The notes under the pieces were generated by a model that saw only the letters and a program-made list of their open reading frames with translations, was not told the DNA's origin and ran no database searches. DNA of 64,000 nucleotides from JAFGOG01 sp034429215 (GTDB lineage Bacteria > Chloroflexota > Anaerolineae > JAAYZQ01), in NCBI GenBank assembly GCA_034429215.1, contig DAOUGI010000029.1, positions 1 through 64,000 of the forward strand. The letters are read 5' to 3'. Below, piece after piece: positions 45,261 through 54,072 of the stretch. The position numbers were made by a program, and so were the translations under genes. How positions within the stretch are numbered: the first letter of the stretch is position 1; every line of letters starts with the position of its first letter.

Positions 45261-45314
45261 ATGATATATGGGAAGCGTAAGAATAGCATTAGCCGAGTAT
45301 AAGAATCATATAAG
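45261..45314 (-). promoter_or_regulatory. Heat-shock phased repeat array (lon promoter)
   Basis: GTAAG (45277), ATTAG (45288), ATAAG (45299) and ATAAG (45310) on the plus strand at exact 11-bp steps. A 10-nt gap then leads to TATCAT (45261-45266) as -10. All four fit RTWAG, as do seven of the eight units at hsp20 and dnaK. Confidence 0.82.
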
Positions 45315-45449
45315 ATTTTTCCAGCTTGAGATTTGGCGACCTGTGGGAGATTTTCTATTGTTTGTCGATTTCTACCAGCAGCAAATCGTACAGCCGCGAG
45401 TCCCCTGACGGTGCTCTCCGTCGGCCCTGTGTGTCAGAATGACAGGATT

Positions 45450-45480
45450 CTGTGGGGTGGGCGCCTGACCCACCCCACAG
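45450..45480 (-). terminator. Terminator hairpin after the VIT/VWA gene
   Basis: A perfect 12-bp stem (CTGTGGGGTGGG and its complement) around a 7-nt loop, 14 bp after the stop codon. The rest of the gap up to the lon array (45315-45449) holds a CAGAATGACA-type repeat and no gene. Confidence 0.75.
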
Positions 45481-45494
45481 GTCTGGTCTTGAGT

Positions 45495-47864
45495 CTACTG
45501 CGCAATGCGCGATTTGTCACGTTGGGTGCGGTAGATCACCACCACGGCAGCCCCACACAGGATCAGGACGGCCAACAGTCCGAACAGCAGTACTGTGCCG
45601 AGGACGGCCCAACGGACGACCGGGACGCTCGGGGCTGCGGCTGCTGAGCTGCGGCCGGGCAATGGAGAATCGGGCGAATCCGGCTGGTAGGAGGGTTGGC
45701 CGGCAGCAGGGAACTGGTAGCCGCTGTCGGTCACGGCGATGATCTGCCCTTGGTAGCTAAAGACGACATTGGAGCCGCTCTGTAGGAGGGACCGGGCGGC
45801 CGGGTCGCGGGCCAGGGTAAAGTATTCTTCGGAGCCAAACTCGACGGTGCGGTCGACGCTGATGTTGGCGGCGATCCACTCGGCGGTAACCGGGCCATCG
45901 ATCGTCCGGCCTTGAAGTAGCTCCAGGTCGACGTTCTGAGTGCCGACTTGGGCCAGGCTATGCCGGCCCCAGTTGACCACGTTAGCTCCGTTGGCCAGGT
46001 TGGCCTGATCGGCCTGCTGATAGGCCTGGTTCTGGACGCGGGCCTGGACGGTGATCTGCCCTGAAGAGTCGTTTAGCCCCGACCGGTTGTAAAGGTCCAT
46101 GTTGGCCGTCGAGGCGGCACCGGCAGCCTGGCCGTCGATGACGAAGGTGGTGTAGGGGGTGACCAGCCCATAGCTGAGGCCCAACTCGCGGATCTCAGCC
46201 ACTACGGCCTCGCTCTCGCCCTCAACGCGCACCCGGTCGAGCAGGGCGCCCACGCGGCGGGTGGCCCACAGCCGCGGTACAAAGTCGTGGCCGCCGGCCT
46301 GGGACAGGTCAAAGCGGTAGACGTACTCGCGCGCCTGGCTGCCGGCTCGGCCCCGGACTGTGGCCGTGACGATTTGCTCAGTGGTCTGGTAGCGGCCGGC
46401 CAAGAGCAGGCTGGAGCCCTGGAAGAGATCGGGGAGAGCCTGGGGGTAAAGGTCGATGGTTTCCAGTCCGTCAAATTCGACCTGAAGGTCGGTCAGCACC
46501 GGGTGGGCGATCTGAGCGTAAAAGCCGGTCAGGATGGCTTCCAGGTTTTCGCCGGGCTGGACGTAGGTAACGGTGCCGGCGTTGTCGGCGGCCAGGCGGT
46601 CGAGCAGGTGGGTGTTGACGTCGTAGCCCACGCCGAATACGTGCAAGCGGGCCGGCACTTGCCGGTCGTTGGCGGTGTCGGTCAGGTGGGCGATCTCGAC
46701 CTCGTCGGTGACGCCGGCGGTGGGCAGGCCGTCGGTCAGGAAGACGACGAGTTGCGGCGCGTCGCGGCGGTCGCCGCGGGCCAGGATGTCGAGCCCGGCC
46801 TGGAGGGCGGTGGCTATGTCGGTGTTGCCCCGGGCGGTCAGTGCAGCGGCGAATGTGCGGGCCTCGAGCAGGCTGCCGGACCCGACCGGCAATAGCGTTT
46901 CGGACAGAACCGATATCTGATCGTCAAAGCCGGCGATGGAAAAACGGTCATCTGCGGCGAGCTGCCCCAGGATAAAGTCCAGCGCTTTGTGCGCTTGATC
47001 GATCTTTTCGCCGCCCATGCTGCCCGAGCGGTCCAGGACAAAGACGAGATCCTTGGGCAGGCGGTCGTTCGGCTGTGTCTCTGCCTCGGGTGAGAAGAGG
47101 AAGAGGAAATGGTCCTGGCTGTTTCGCCGGCCGGTGAGGAGGCCTCCGCCGAAGCCGCCTTCCGTCGGGGCAAAGAAGAGGTCGAAATCTTCGCCCGGGT
47201 TCACACCCTGTGCCTGCCAGGTCACCCGCGCCCGGCCGGCTCCCAGCCGCTCAGTGGCGACCTGGTAGCTGGACGAGTAGACGTTCGCCAGCCCTGACGA
47301 TGAGCGCAGGTCGACTGTGAGAGAGATCTCCTCAATCGGCTGTGACGAGTAGCGCTCGGTGCTCAGGACGTAGCGGTAGTGGTACAGCCCGCCGGCCGGG
47401 ACCAGCACCTCTTCGTATTCCAACTGCATCCGGCGCGAACCGCCCGGCGGCAGGTTGAGGTCGAGGGCCAGGCTTTCCCAGTCGGCGTATTGCAGCAGCG
47501 TTGGATCGTGTCGTTGGGTGATGATCGGATAGAGGGCGGCGTTGGTCTGAGTTGCATCCTGGTGGGTCACCACTTGGCGCTGACCATCGACAGTGACCTG
47601 GAAGCCGGACAGGATGGCGCCCGGCGGTATGGGGAAGAGGTAGCGGCCCACGACCGGGTTGGAATGGGGGTTGTAGAATTCTTGGTCGACCCTGGTGACG
47701 GTGTGGCCGTCCTCGATCTGGACGGTCACATGGTGGTAGCGGACGGCCAGATAATCCGGACTCTGGGCCTCCGGCTGAGGCAGAAGCATCCCATCCGCCA
47801 GAGCGACGGCGCTGAGGTTGAGCCACAACAGGCTCACGATGATGATCGGAATTAGCTTGCGCAT
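45495..47864 (-). CDS. VIT/VWA-domain surface protein
   Basis: About 789 residues: signal peptide (LIPIIIVSLLWLNLSAVALA), a vault/inter-alpha-trypsin (VIT) domain (about 40-160, YHHVTVQIEDGHTVTRVDQE), a VWA domain with the metal site DRSGSMGG near residue 285 and LTDGLPTAGVTDE, a beta-rich region, and a C-terminal membrane helix (AVLGTVLLFGLLAVLILCGA). The architecture resembles inter-alpha-trypsin inhibitor heavy chains; bacterial forms are thought to mediate surface adhesion or protein interactions. ATG 47864 has GGAG 8 nt upstream. A Pho-box-like repeat array precedes it, adjacent to the PhoR/PhoB-like genes. Confidence 0.88.
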   Translation of the reverse strand: MRKLIPIIIVSLLWLNLSAVALADGMLLPQPEAQSPDYLAVRYHHVTVQIEDGHTVTRVDQEFYNPHSNPVVGRYLFPIPPGAILSGFQVTVDGQRQVVTHQDATQTNAALYPIITQRHDPTLLQYADWESLALDLNLPPGGSRRMQLEYEEVLVPAGGLYHYRYVLSTERYSSQPIEEISLTVDLRSSSGLANVYSSSYQVATERLGAGRARVTWQAQGVNPGEDFDLFFAPTEGGFGGGLLTGRRNSQDHFLFLFSPEAETQPNDRLPKDLVFVLDRSGSMGGEKIDQAHKALDFILGQLAADDRFSIAGFDDQISVLSETLLPVGSGSLLEARTFAAALTARGNTDIATALQAGLDILARGDRRDAPQLVVFLTDGLPTAGVTDEVEIAHLTDTANDRQVPARLHVFGVGYDVNTHLLDRLAADNAGTVTYVQPGENLEAILTGFYAQIAHPVLTDLQVEFDGLETIDLYPQALPDLFQGSSLLLAGRYQTTEQIVTATVRGRAGSQAREYVYRFDLSQAGGHDFVPRLWATRRVGALLDRVRVEGESEAVVAEIRELGLSYGLVTPYTTFVIDGQAAGAASTANMDLYNRSGLNDSSGQITVQARVQNQAYQQADQANLANGANVVNWGRHSLAQVGTQNVDLELLQGRTIDGPVTAEWIAANISVDRTVEFGSEEYFTLARDPAARSLLQSGSNVVFSYQGQIIAVTDSGYQFPAAGQPSYQPDSPDSPLPGRSSAAAAPSVPVVRWAVLGTVLLFGLLAVLILCGAAVVVIYRTQRDKSRIAQ

Positions 47865-47929
47865 GGCTGTGTCTCCTTTCGGTCGTTCCACTCTTCCGCA
47901 ACTGCGGCGGGAGAGTGTTTCTGCACTCT

Positions 47930-47974
47930 ATTGTATGGGGCTTGTGCGGCAGTTATGTGACAGGGAAGAGACAG
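47930..47974 (-). promoter_or_regulatory. Pho-box-like repeats and -10 of the VIT/VWA gene
   Basis: On the coding strand CTGTC, CTGTC and CTGCC (plus-strand GACAG 47970, GACAG 47959, GGCAG 47948) recur every 11 bp and are followed after 12 nt by TACAAT (47930-47935). E. coli Pho boxes are CTGTCAT repeats 11 bp apart replacing the -35, so the layout is closely similar. The same motif occurs at 50333-50370. Confidence 0.72.
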
Positions 47975-47995
47975 CCTAGAGGCTTGTATCGTGCA

Positions 47996-49579
47996 CTATT
48001 TGGACGGCAGGGTGAAGGTGGCCAGGGTACCCTGACCCTCGCGGCTTTCGAGCCACAGCCGGCCACCGTGGGCTTCAACCAGGGCCCGAGCGATGGCGAG
48101 GCCAAGGCCGCTGCCGCCCTCGGACCGCGAACGGGCCTTGTCGGCGCGGTAGAATCGCTGGCCGATCCGCTCCAGGTGTTCCGCGGGGATGCCGATGCCT
48201 TCGTCCTGGACCTGGACCTGTACGGTCTGATCTGGCCGGGGCGCACGGCCGTGCGCTCCTACAAGGTCAGGGCCTGCCGCCAGAGCTTCCGGCCCGGCGC
48301 TTATCCGGATGCTGACGGTGCTGCCTGGGCGGGAGTATTTCAGGGCGTTGTCCAGGAGGTTGACCAGCACCTGCTCGATCCGGTCGGGGTCAGCCCAGGC
48401 AGGGGGGCAGTTTGGGCCGGCCTCTACCTGCAAGGCCAGGCCTCGGGCCTCAGCCTGGGCGGCCATGCGGCCGGCCGTGGCCTGGGTTAGCTGGACCAGG
48501 TCGAGCTGCTCGCAATCAAGGTTGAGCGCCGCCGAGTCGGCGTGGGACAGGAGCAGGAGGTCCTTGACCAGGCGGATGAGGCGATCGGTTTCGCTTTCCA
48601 TCGTCTCCAGGAAACGGTCGCGCACTTGGGGGTCGTCCACCGCTCCCTGGCGGAGGGTCTCGACCAGACCTTTGACGGCGGTCAAGGGAGTGCGCAGCTC
48701 GTGGGAGACGTTGGCGACAAAGTCGGTCTGCATCTGGCGGGCAGCCTGCAAGCGCGCGGTCATATCGTTGAAGGCCTGGCTGAGGCGGCCCAACTCGTCG
48801 CGGGAGTGGACCGGCACCTGTTGGTCGAGCCGGCCGTGGGCCACTGCCCCGGCAGCAGCGGTGAGGCGACGCAACGGGCGGACGATGGCTCCTGACAACA
48901 GCAGGCCTACCACCCCTGAAAAAGCGAGGGCGACGGCGGTGGAAAACAGCCAGCGGGTCCGCAGGTCGTGCAGGACGGCGGTTACGTCGCGCAGTGGCTG
49001 GCTGAGATAGACCACGCCGACCAGCCGGTTGTCGACCAGCACCGGCAGGGCGACGTACATGGCCGGCACTGACCGGGAAGCATCGGACTTGGTCTGGCTG
49101 GTGTACTGTCCCTGCAACGCCTCGGCGACGAGTGGATCGGATGTCAGGTTGGCGCCCCGGTCGGCATCCTGGGAATCGACCAGGACCGTGCCGTGGGCGT
49201 CGAGGATGCGGATGCGGGTGTCGAGCTGGGAGCTGAGCTGCAGTGAGGCATCGGATAGGTAGGTCAGGTCGACTTGGCCCAGCGATTGGTTCTGTGGAGG
49301 GGAGACGTTTTGGGCCTGGAGCGACAGGTTGTCGGTTATGCGCTGCTGCTGAATTGTGTTGTAAGCCGAGGCCTGGGCCGCGTTTGCCGGACTCGAGATC
49401 TGCGCGCCCGGGATGAGGGCCTGGGCGGTGATGCGGGCCTGGGCGGTCAGGTTGTCCTCCATGGCTTGGAGGAAATAGCGCTCCAGGGAGGGGAGAAGCA
49501 GCAAGCCCGACAGCCCCATGGCCAGTGTGATCACGGCCAGGTAGCTGAAGGTCAAACGAGGGCGGATGCTGGAAAACAT
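47996..49579 (-). CDS. PhoR-like sensor histidine kinase
   Basis: 527 residues: helix 1 (FSYLAVITLAMGLSGLLLLP), an extracytoplasmic domain of about 160 residues, helix 2 (LFSTAVALAFSGVVGLLLSG), HAMP, HisKA (NVSHELRTPLTAVKGLVETL) and HATPase (LLDNALKYSRPGS, GSGLGLAIARALVEAHGG). Within the ATPase, residues about 440-448 (GAHGRAPR) are encoded by a palindromic repeat inserted in frame (48238-48263), lengthening a surface loop. Stop and start with the upstream regulator are 3 bp apart. The signal may be phosphate, going by the Pho-box-like sites nearby. Confidence 0.93.
   Translation of the reverse strand: MFSSIRPRLTFSYLAVITLAMGLSGLLLLPSLERYFLQAMEDNLTAQARITAQALIPGAQISSPANAAQASAYNTIQQQRITDNLSLQAQNVSPPQNQSLGQVDLTYLSDASLQLSSQLDTRIRILDAHGTVLVDSQDADRGANLTSDPLVAEALQGQYTSQTKSDASRSVPAMYVALPVLVDNRLVGVVYLSQPLRDVTAVLHDLRTRWLFSTAVALAFSGVVGLLLSGAIVRPLRRLTAAAGAVAHGRLDQQVPVHSRDELGRLSQAFNDMTARLQAARQMQTDFVANVSHELRTPLTAVKGLVETLRQGAVDDPQVRDRFLETMESETDRLIRLVKDLLLLSHADSAALNLDCEQLDLVQLTQATAGRMAAQAEARGLALQVEAGPNCPPAWADPDRIEQVLVNLLDNALKYSRPGSTVSIRISAGPEALAAGPDLVGAHGRAPRPDQTVQVQVQDEGIGIPAEHLERIGQRFYRADKARSRSEGGSGLGLAIARALVEAHGGRLWLESREGQGTLATFTLPSK
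48238..48263. repeat. GC palindrome repeat (copy 4) inside a histidine kinase gene
   Basis: GGGGCGCACGGCCGTGCGC followed by TCCTACA, read in frame as part of a loop of the ATPase domain. The outer arms and CCTAC tail match copies at 3230 and 21371. Confidence 0.75.
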
Positions 49580-49582
49580 CGA

Positions 49583-50275
49583 CTAGACCACCAGCTTGTA
49601 GCCGACGCCCCGCACGGTGGTGATGGCCTCGGCGCCGGGTGCGGCAGTGCGGACCTTGGCCCGCAGCCGCTTGACTGCGGCATCGACCACGCGCAGGTCG
49701 CCGTAATAGTCATAGCCCCACACCTGAGCCAGGAGCTGCTCGCGGCTCAGGAGCTGGCCGGCGTGGCGGGCCAGGGTGTGCAAGAGATCGAACTCCAGGG
49801 CGGTCAGCTCCAGCTCGACCGGACCCCACCAGACCTGGTGGCGGGCGACGTCCAGCCGCAGCGGGCCGGCATGGATCACTTCCTGTCCCGGTTCTGCCGG
49901 CTGAGGTGTGGTCCGGCTGCGGCGGAGGACGTTCTTGACGCGGGCCATCAGCTCACGGACACTGAAGGGTTTCACGACGTAATCGTCGGCGCCCAGCTCC
50001 AGGCCGACGACGCGGTCGATCTCGCCGTCACGGGCGGTGAGCATGATGATCGGCACGTCGCGCTCGCGGCGCAGTGCCTTGCACACCTCGATCCCGTCCA
50101 GCTTGGGCAGCATCAGGTCGAGAATGACCAGGTCGGGCTGCTCACGGCGGGCCTGAGCGAGGGCCTCCTCACCGTCGCGGGCGATGACCACCTGGTAGTT
50201 TTCACGTTGCAGGTTGTAGGCCAACACTTCGACGATGGGCGGCTCGTCGTCTACGATCAGGATCCGGGCTGACAC
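49583..50275 (-). CDS. PhoB-like response regulator
   Basis: 230 residues: receiver with VDDEPPIVEVLAYNL, phospho-acceptor in LVILDLMLPKLDGIEVCK and DDYVVKPFSVRELMARVKNV, then an OmpR/PhoB winged helix (TALEFDLLHTLARHAGQLLS, DLRVVDAAVKRLRAKV). The start is GTG 50275 with AGGAGGA upstream. It has its own sigma-70 promoter at 50294-50322 and four Pho-box-like repeats upstream, implying autoregulation. Confidence 0.94.
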   Translation of the reverse strand: MSARILIVDDEPPIVEVLAYNLQRENYQVVIARDGEEALAQARREQPDLVILDLMLPKLDGIEVCKALRRERDVPIIMLTARDGEIDRVVGLELGADDYVVKPFSVRELMARVKNVLRRSRTTPQPAEPGQEVIHAGPLRLDVARHQVWWGPVELELTALEFDLLHTLARHAGQLLSREQLLAQVWGYDYYGDLRVVDAAVKRLRAKVRTAAPGAEAITTVRGVGYKLVV

Positions 50276-50293
50276 TGATTCCTCCTGGCCTCT

Positions 50294-50322
50294 ATCTTAG
50301 CAGAGAATGGGCGGGGCGTCAA
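50294..50322 (-). promoter_or_regulatory. Sigma-70 promoter of the PhoB/PhoR-like operon
   Basis: Minus-strand TTGACG (50317-50322), 17 bp, TAAGAT (50294-50299), ending 19 bp before the GTG start. Confidence 0.78.
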
Positions 50323-50332
50323 GTGGATTTGG

Positions 50333-50370
50333 GGCAGGATGATGACAGGTGAGGGGCAGAATGGGCACAG
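50333..50370 (-). promoter_or_regulatory. Pho-box-like array upstream of the PhoB-like gene
   Basis: Plus-strand GGCAG (50333), GACAG (50344), GGCAG (50355) and CACAG (50366) at exact 11-bp steps, reading CTGTG, CTGCC, CTGTC, CTGCC on the coding strand. The array ends 10 bp before the -35 box. Same motif as at 47948-47974. Confidence 0.75.
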
Positions 50371-50421
50371 CTACAGGTCAATAAGGATAGAGAAAGGCGG
50401 AATTTTTAATCATATGGCAAT

Positions 50422-50448
50422 GTAAACAAGCGTAAACAGCAACTAAAC
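50422..50448 (+). promoter_or_regulatory. TAAAC tandem repeats upstream of the ATPase operon
   Basis: GTAAAC (50422), GTAAAC (50432) and CTAAAC (50443) are spaced 10 and 11 bp apart and end 4 bp before the -35 box at 50453. A candidate activator site for the divergent operon. Confidence 0.45.
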
Positions 50449-50452
50449 ACGT

Positions 50453-50481
50453 TTGACAAGGAAGTATATGGATGCTATAAT
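50453..50481 (+). promoter_or_regulatory. Sigma-70 promoter of the three-gene ATPase operon
   Basis: TTGACA (50453-50458), 17 bp, TATAAT (50476-50481): a perfect consensus promoter 87 bp before the start codon. Confidence 0.88.
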
Positions 50482-50567
50482 GGGTAAAATCATCAAGTAA
50501 CCATCTTTACATATTACTAGCACATATGCCGCTGCATGGCAGCAATACTCGCCGATGAGGCAATAGC

Positions 50568-52985
50568 ATGCATGAGATCCATCGAACTATTACTTGGCGG
50601 ACTGTGCGCTCTTGGCTAGGCGAACATATAGGCCTGCTCCTAGTAGTCATCGTCAGCGCCTACCTGGCAGGGTTTTTCTGGTATCATGCGTTTGTTTCTG
50701 TAGATGCCCTGGTTTGGCAGGAGGCTGCCCGCTACACGGTCGGCGACTCGTGCGAGCTGTTAGTGGAGTACCCAGCCCAGGTTCCCCTGATATCCCGCGA
50801 GGAGGCGGGCTACCCCATCACAGCCCGGCTGTCCTATACCCCCAGTCTTGCAGCCGGCACCTTGCCCTCAGCCATCACCTGTGATTCAAACCTGAAACCG
50901 ATTTCGTATACCGTCGAGCTTGGACCTTTGGGGCAAGGCCTGGAGTTTACCGATGGAGAGGGTGCTATCGCCCCGGCGGTTGTTCCCCTGGATCTGGCCT
51001 TGACGGAGAGCGCTGTCACGCCGGCCCAGATCTATGTCCGCCGTGCCCCTTCTGCTAACCTGGACCCGGTGCCGCTGGTCGTGCGTGTGGAGACCACGGA
51101 CGCACAGGGAACCGGCGCATTCCTTAGCACGGATCTCAAAAGCTCATCCGCGCCGGTCATCCAACCCGAGTCGGAACGAGCGTCGCGTTGGCAACACTTT
51201 TTTGCCGTGCTGTTCAATGCCGGCCCGCTGCAATGGATGTTTACCGCCGTGGCAGGGCTGGTGGGGGTGTGGGAGATCTATACCAAGCTGCAGCGGCAGC
51301 GGGAAGAGAAGCGGGAGAAGGCTACAGAGCGACTCAAGGTGCAGCGCGAACGAATTGACACCCTGCGCGATATGACGCCCTCTGATCGCGCATTCCGGAG
51401 CTATATGTCTTTGTGGACCGAGCACAGGGCAAATGCTGACATTCTCCGGGAGCTGCGCAACGTGTTCCGTCCAGAGTGGCTGCACCATCTACGCCAGCAG
51501 CTTGGCCGCTGCCTGCGGACAAGGCAGCTCGACGAGGCGCAGAAGCAGGTCGACGAGCTGGCCTGGGAGTGGCGCCAGGCAACGAATGAACGGACTTTTC
51601 TGGGCATTCAGCCGCTCATCCGGCATCTACGGAAACCGACACCCCCAGCCTCACAGCAGGCCTTGTACGACGTCCTTGAGGGGTTCCGAGCGGTCGGCCT
51701 GGAGGCAGCGGAGCCGGTGGTGGATTGGTTGGAGCAGGTTCACCCCGATCCGGAGGCGGTGCGATATGTCCTGTTCCGGCACGGCGGCGCGGGAGGTCAC
51801 TATTTGCTCCGCCGCTGGGGAGAACGGGACGAGCAGATCAGGCAGCGGTTGCGAGAGTGGGAACTGGAAGCGCTGCCTCTGCCCCACAACAGGGGGAGGA
51901 CGGCGGCCCTGTGGGCCGAGGAGCGGGGCGAGTCGCTGATCATCCAACAGGGGGTGCAGCGACTGGGGTTGGATTTCAATCCGTTCGGTCCAGAGAAGGC
52001 CGAACAGGATCCCCGGCTCCCAGATCTGTTCTACCGGTTGTCGCCGGTGTGGGAAGAGGTGACTGCGCCGCAGCCCAGCATCTTGATTGCTCCTCCCACC
52101 TGCGGCCGGAGCGCGTTGATGTGGATGATCCGCTATGAGAGTGGGTTGATCGGCTCTGCTGTGGAGGGTGTGTTACCGGTCTTTGTGCCCCTGTTTTCCT
52201 GTGCGTCTCCCCAGGAGTTGGGGCAAACCCTGCAAGCAGCGATCGCAGCGGCCTTGGGCCAGGCCCTGGCCCGCGATCCCTACGGGCTGTTGGGCCTGGC
52301 CGAGACTGAACAGCGGGGCTTGTCCGAGCTACTACTAGGCTCTGCCGGTGGACTGACTCCGCTGTTGCGGCAATTACAGGCGGCAGGGCTGTCACCGGAC
52401 GATCCTGATGGACAGCTCTTACAGGAGGCGCTCACCGTTACCGCGCGCTCGCGTGAGACGTGGGGCGGGGAGATGAATTGGGATATTCCGCGCTTTCAGC
52501 CCTATGGCATGAAGCATACATTCTTGTTGGTGGATGTCGCCTGCTCGGATAAGGCTGTCACTGACATGGTGCTAGAGTCGCTTCTGGAGCGGTGGCTGCC
52601 TTCTTTGGCTCCGCGCCACGTGGTGCCAAAAGTGTTCGTGCCGGCCGAACCCGTCGACTGCCCGATCACTCCTGTGCCGATTGTGTGGAACGAGAGCGCG
52701 CTGAACGGTTTGCTGCGCCACCGCCTGCAACGAGCCGGGCTGATGCTCCCGGTCGGCCAGCCGGCACTGGAGGGGTGGGTTGAGGAGATGGCGGAGCCTG
52801 ACAAGGTACTGGTCGAAAGCGCAAAGGGCAGTCCGGCCTGTTTGGTCAGGCTGGGCAACAGGCTGATCCGCCGGATCGCTCAGCCCAAGCCACTGGCAGC
52901 GGACGAGTTCCTGGAAATCGTAGCGGCCCCCTCCCATTCTGCTGCGCTTCGGTCCCCTGAAGGGGATCTGCGTGGCTTGGCGTGA
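50568..52985 (+). CDS. Two-helix membrane protein with degenerate NTPase-like region
   Basis: 805 residues, no family recognised. Residues 20-42 are a membrane helix, 43-210 an exported beta-rich domain, and 218-238 a second helix. A charged coiled coil (KLQRQREEKREKATERLKVQ) then leads to a large cytoplasmic part. Near residue 508, ILIAPPTCGRSALMWMIRY resembles a P-loop with Arg instead of the catalytic Lys, and FLLVDVACSD near 652 resembles Walker B, so it may bind but not hydrolyse nucleotide. The last 20 residues are encoded by repeat-like DNA (52953-52969). It heads an operon with two active-looking ATPases; a sensor or docking role is inferred. Confidence 0.8.
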   Translation: MHEIHRTITWRTVRSWLGEHIGLLLVVIVSAYLAGFFWYHAFVSVDALVWQEAARYTVGDSCELLVEYPAQVPLISREEAGYPITARLSYTPSLAAGTLPSAITCDSNLKPISYTVELGPLGQGLEFTDGEGAIAPAVVPLDLALTESAVTPAQIYVRRAPSANLDPVPLVVRVETTDAQGTGAFLSTDLKSSSAPVIQPESERASRWQHFFAVLFNAGPLQWMFTAVAGLVGVWEIYTKLQRQREEKREKATERLKVQRERIDTLRDMTPSDRAFRSYMSLWTEHRANADILRELRNVFRPEWLHHLRQQLGRCLRTRQLDEAQKQVDELAWEWRQATNERTFLGIQPLIRHLRKPTPPASQQALYDVLEGFRAVGLEAAEPVVDWLEQVHPDPEAVRYVLFRHGGAGGHYLLRRWGERDEQIRQRLREWELEALPLPHNRGRTAALWAEERGESLIIQQGVQRLGLDFNPFGPEKAEQDPRLPDLFYRLSPVWEEVTAPQPSILIAPPTCGRSALMWMIRYESGLIGSAVEGVLPVFVPLFSCASPQELGQTLQAAIAAALGQALARDPYGLLGLAETEQRGLSELLLGSAGGLTPLLRQLQAAGLSPDDPDGQLLQEALTVTARSRETWGGEMNWDIPRFQPYGMKHTFLLVDVACSDKAVTDMVLESLLERWLPSLAPRHVVPKVFVPAEPVDCPITPVPIVWNESALNGLLRHRLQRAGLMLPVGQPALEGWVEEMAEPDKVLVESAKGSPACLVRLGNRLIRRIAQPKPLAADEFLEIVAAPSHSAALRSPEGDLRGLA
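52953..52969. repeat. CCCCTGAAGGGGA element inside the 3' end of a gene
   Basis: Matches 16736-16752 at 16 of 17 positions; here it encodes part of the C-terminal tail SPEGDLRGLA. Confidence 0.5.
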
Positions 52986-53010
52986 AGGGGGTCTAGGTCG
53001 GGTGCAAGAA

Positions 53011-54072
53011 ATGACTACTGATGCTGTTGTTGCGGCCGATTATCAGCCCTCGCTTTTCGTGGCGCGGGATGGGGTATATCGCTGGTTGCTATCGAAGGTG
53101 GACGCCTGGAAGGCACATCGATGGGACGCAGAGGTTGCAGCAGCGGACCGGGTGCTATTTCTCGCCGGCGAACGGGGCGCCGGCAAGACCTGGCTGCTGC
53201 GGCACCTGGCGGAGGATGATGCGCGGGTGTCACCGCTGGCCACATACCTGGATCTGGAGGAGCGAGCGCAGTTCTGCTCGCCGGAGCAGTACGTCGAGGT
53301 GATGGAAGAAAGGGTGCAGCAGCAGCTCGGAAGCGAAGGCGCCATTCTTCTGCTCGACGCAGTTCCCCCCCAAATGGATGAAAACCTGAGATTCCTGGAA
53401 GATGCCGTCCTGCGGCCGTATGTGGCACAGCGCCGCTCTCTTGTGATCATGGCTTTGGTGCATCCTTCTCAGGTCTGCTGGCGTACTCCCGCCTTTCAGG
53501 CAGGGGAACGATGGTTATTCACTCCCTTTGAGGTTGGGCAAACGCGCAAACAGCTGCGCCAGCTTGAGAAAGCCGGCCTGTCAACCGGCCGGATCAAGGC
53601 TGCGGCGGTCCAGGAGTCCAGCGGTGGCCTTCCCCTGCTCAACTATTTGCTGGTTACGCGAGATAGGGAGAAGGCCTTTGAGGCGTTGTTGGACCACTCG
53701 TTTTCTCGCGTGCCGATGGATGAGCGGGAGCGCGTGCGCAGCTACCTGGAGGCTGTATGCCTGCTGGAAGTCCTCGAGCACGCTGCAATCCGGAAGATGA
53801 TGGAGATATATGGCAGCTACAAGCCCGATATGGTGGAGTACCCTGCTCACGCTATCGGCGTTCTTAACCTGTTACGCAAGTATTGGCTGAGCCAAGCGGC
53901 ATTCGATTCCCCTGGGCGTGTGGTTTTGGTCGGCAGTGTCCGCCGCGCCGCGGCGGAATTGCTCAAGGCACGGGATGCCGATCTGCACGCCAGGCTGGAG
54001 GAAGCTGCTCGGCTTCCGGGCGGCCTGGCCAGTGCTTCAGGGGCATGGCAGGCACAAGGGAGGGAAGCATGA
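53011..54072 (+). CDS. P-loop ATPase of the three-gene operon
   Basis: 353 residues from the ATG at 53011; a GTG at 52972 that would overlap the previous gene is an alternative. The P-loop is LFLAGERGAGKTWLLRHL (residues 53-60 GERGAGKT) and AILLLDAVPP near 111 is Walker B. SGGLPLLNYLLVTRDREKAF resembles the GLPL region that follows the nucleotide site in STAND ATPases. The C-terminal third is helical with a possible winged helix. It lies 25 bp after the membrane gene and overlaps the next by 4 bp, so the three products are expected in fixed ratio. Confidence 0.82.
   Translation: MTTDAVVAADYQPSLFVARDGVYRWLLSKVDAWKAHRWDAEVAAADRVLFLAGERGAGKTWLLRHLAEDDARVSPLATYLDLEERAQFCSPEQYVEVMEERVQQQLGSEGAILLLDAVPPQMDENLRFLEDAVLRPYVAQRRSLVIMALVHPSQVCWRTPAFQAGERWLFTPFEVGQTRKQLRQLEKAGLSTGRIKAAAVQESSGGLPLLNYLLVTRDREKAFEALLDHSFSRVPMDERERVRSYLEAVCLLEVLEHAAIRKMMEIYGSYKPDMVEYPAHAIGVLNLLRKYWLSQAAFDSPGRVVLVGSVRRAAAELLKARDADLHARLEEAARLPGGLASASGAWQAQGREA

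Noticed and set aside
53883..54068. N-terminal extension of the STAND gene upstream of 54069
   Set aside because: The open frame overlaps the preceding ATPase gene and encodes Arg/Gly-rich sequence; ATG 54069 has a strong ribosome-binding site and ATGA coupling.
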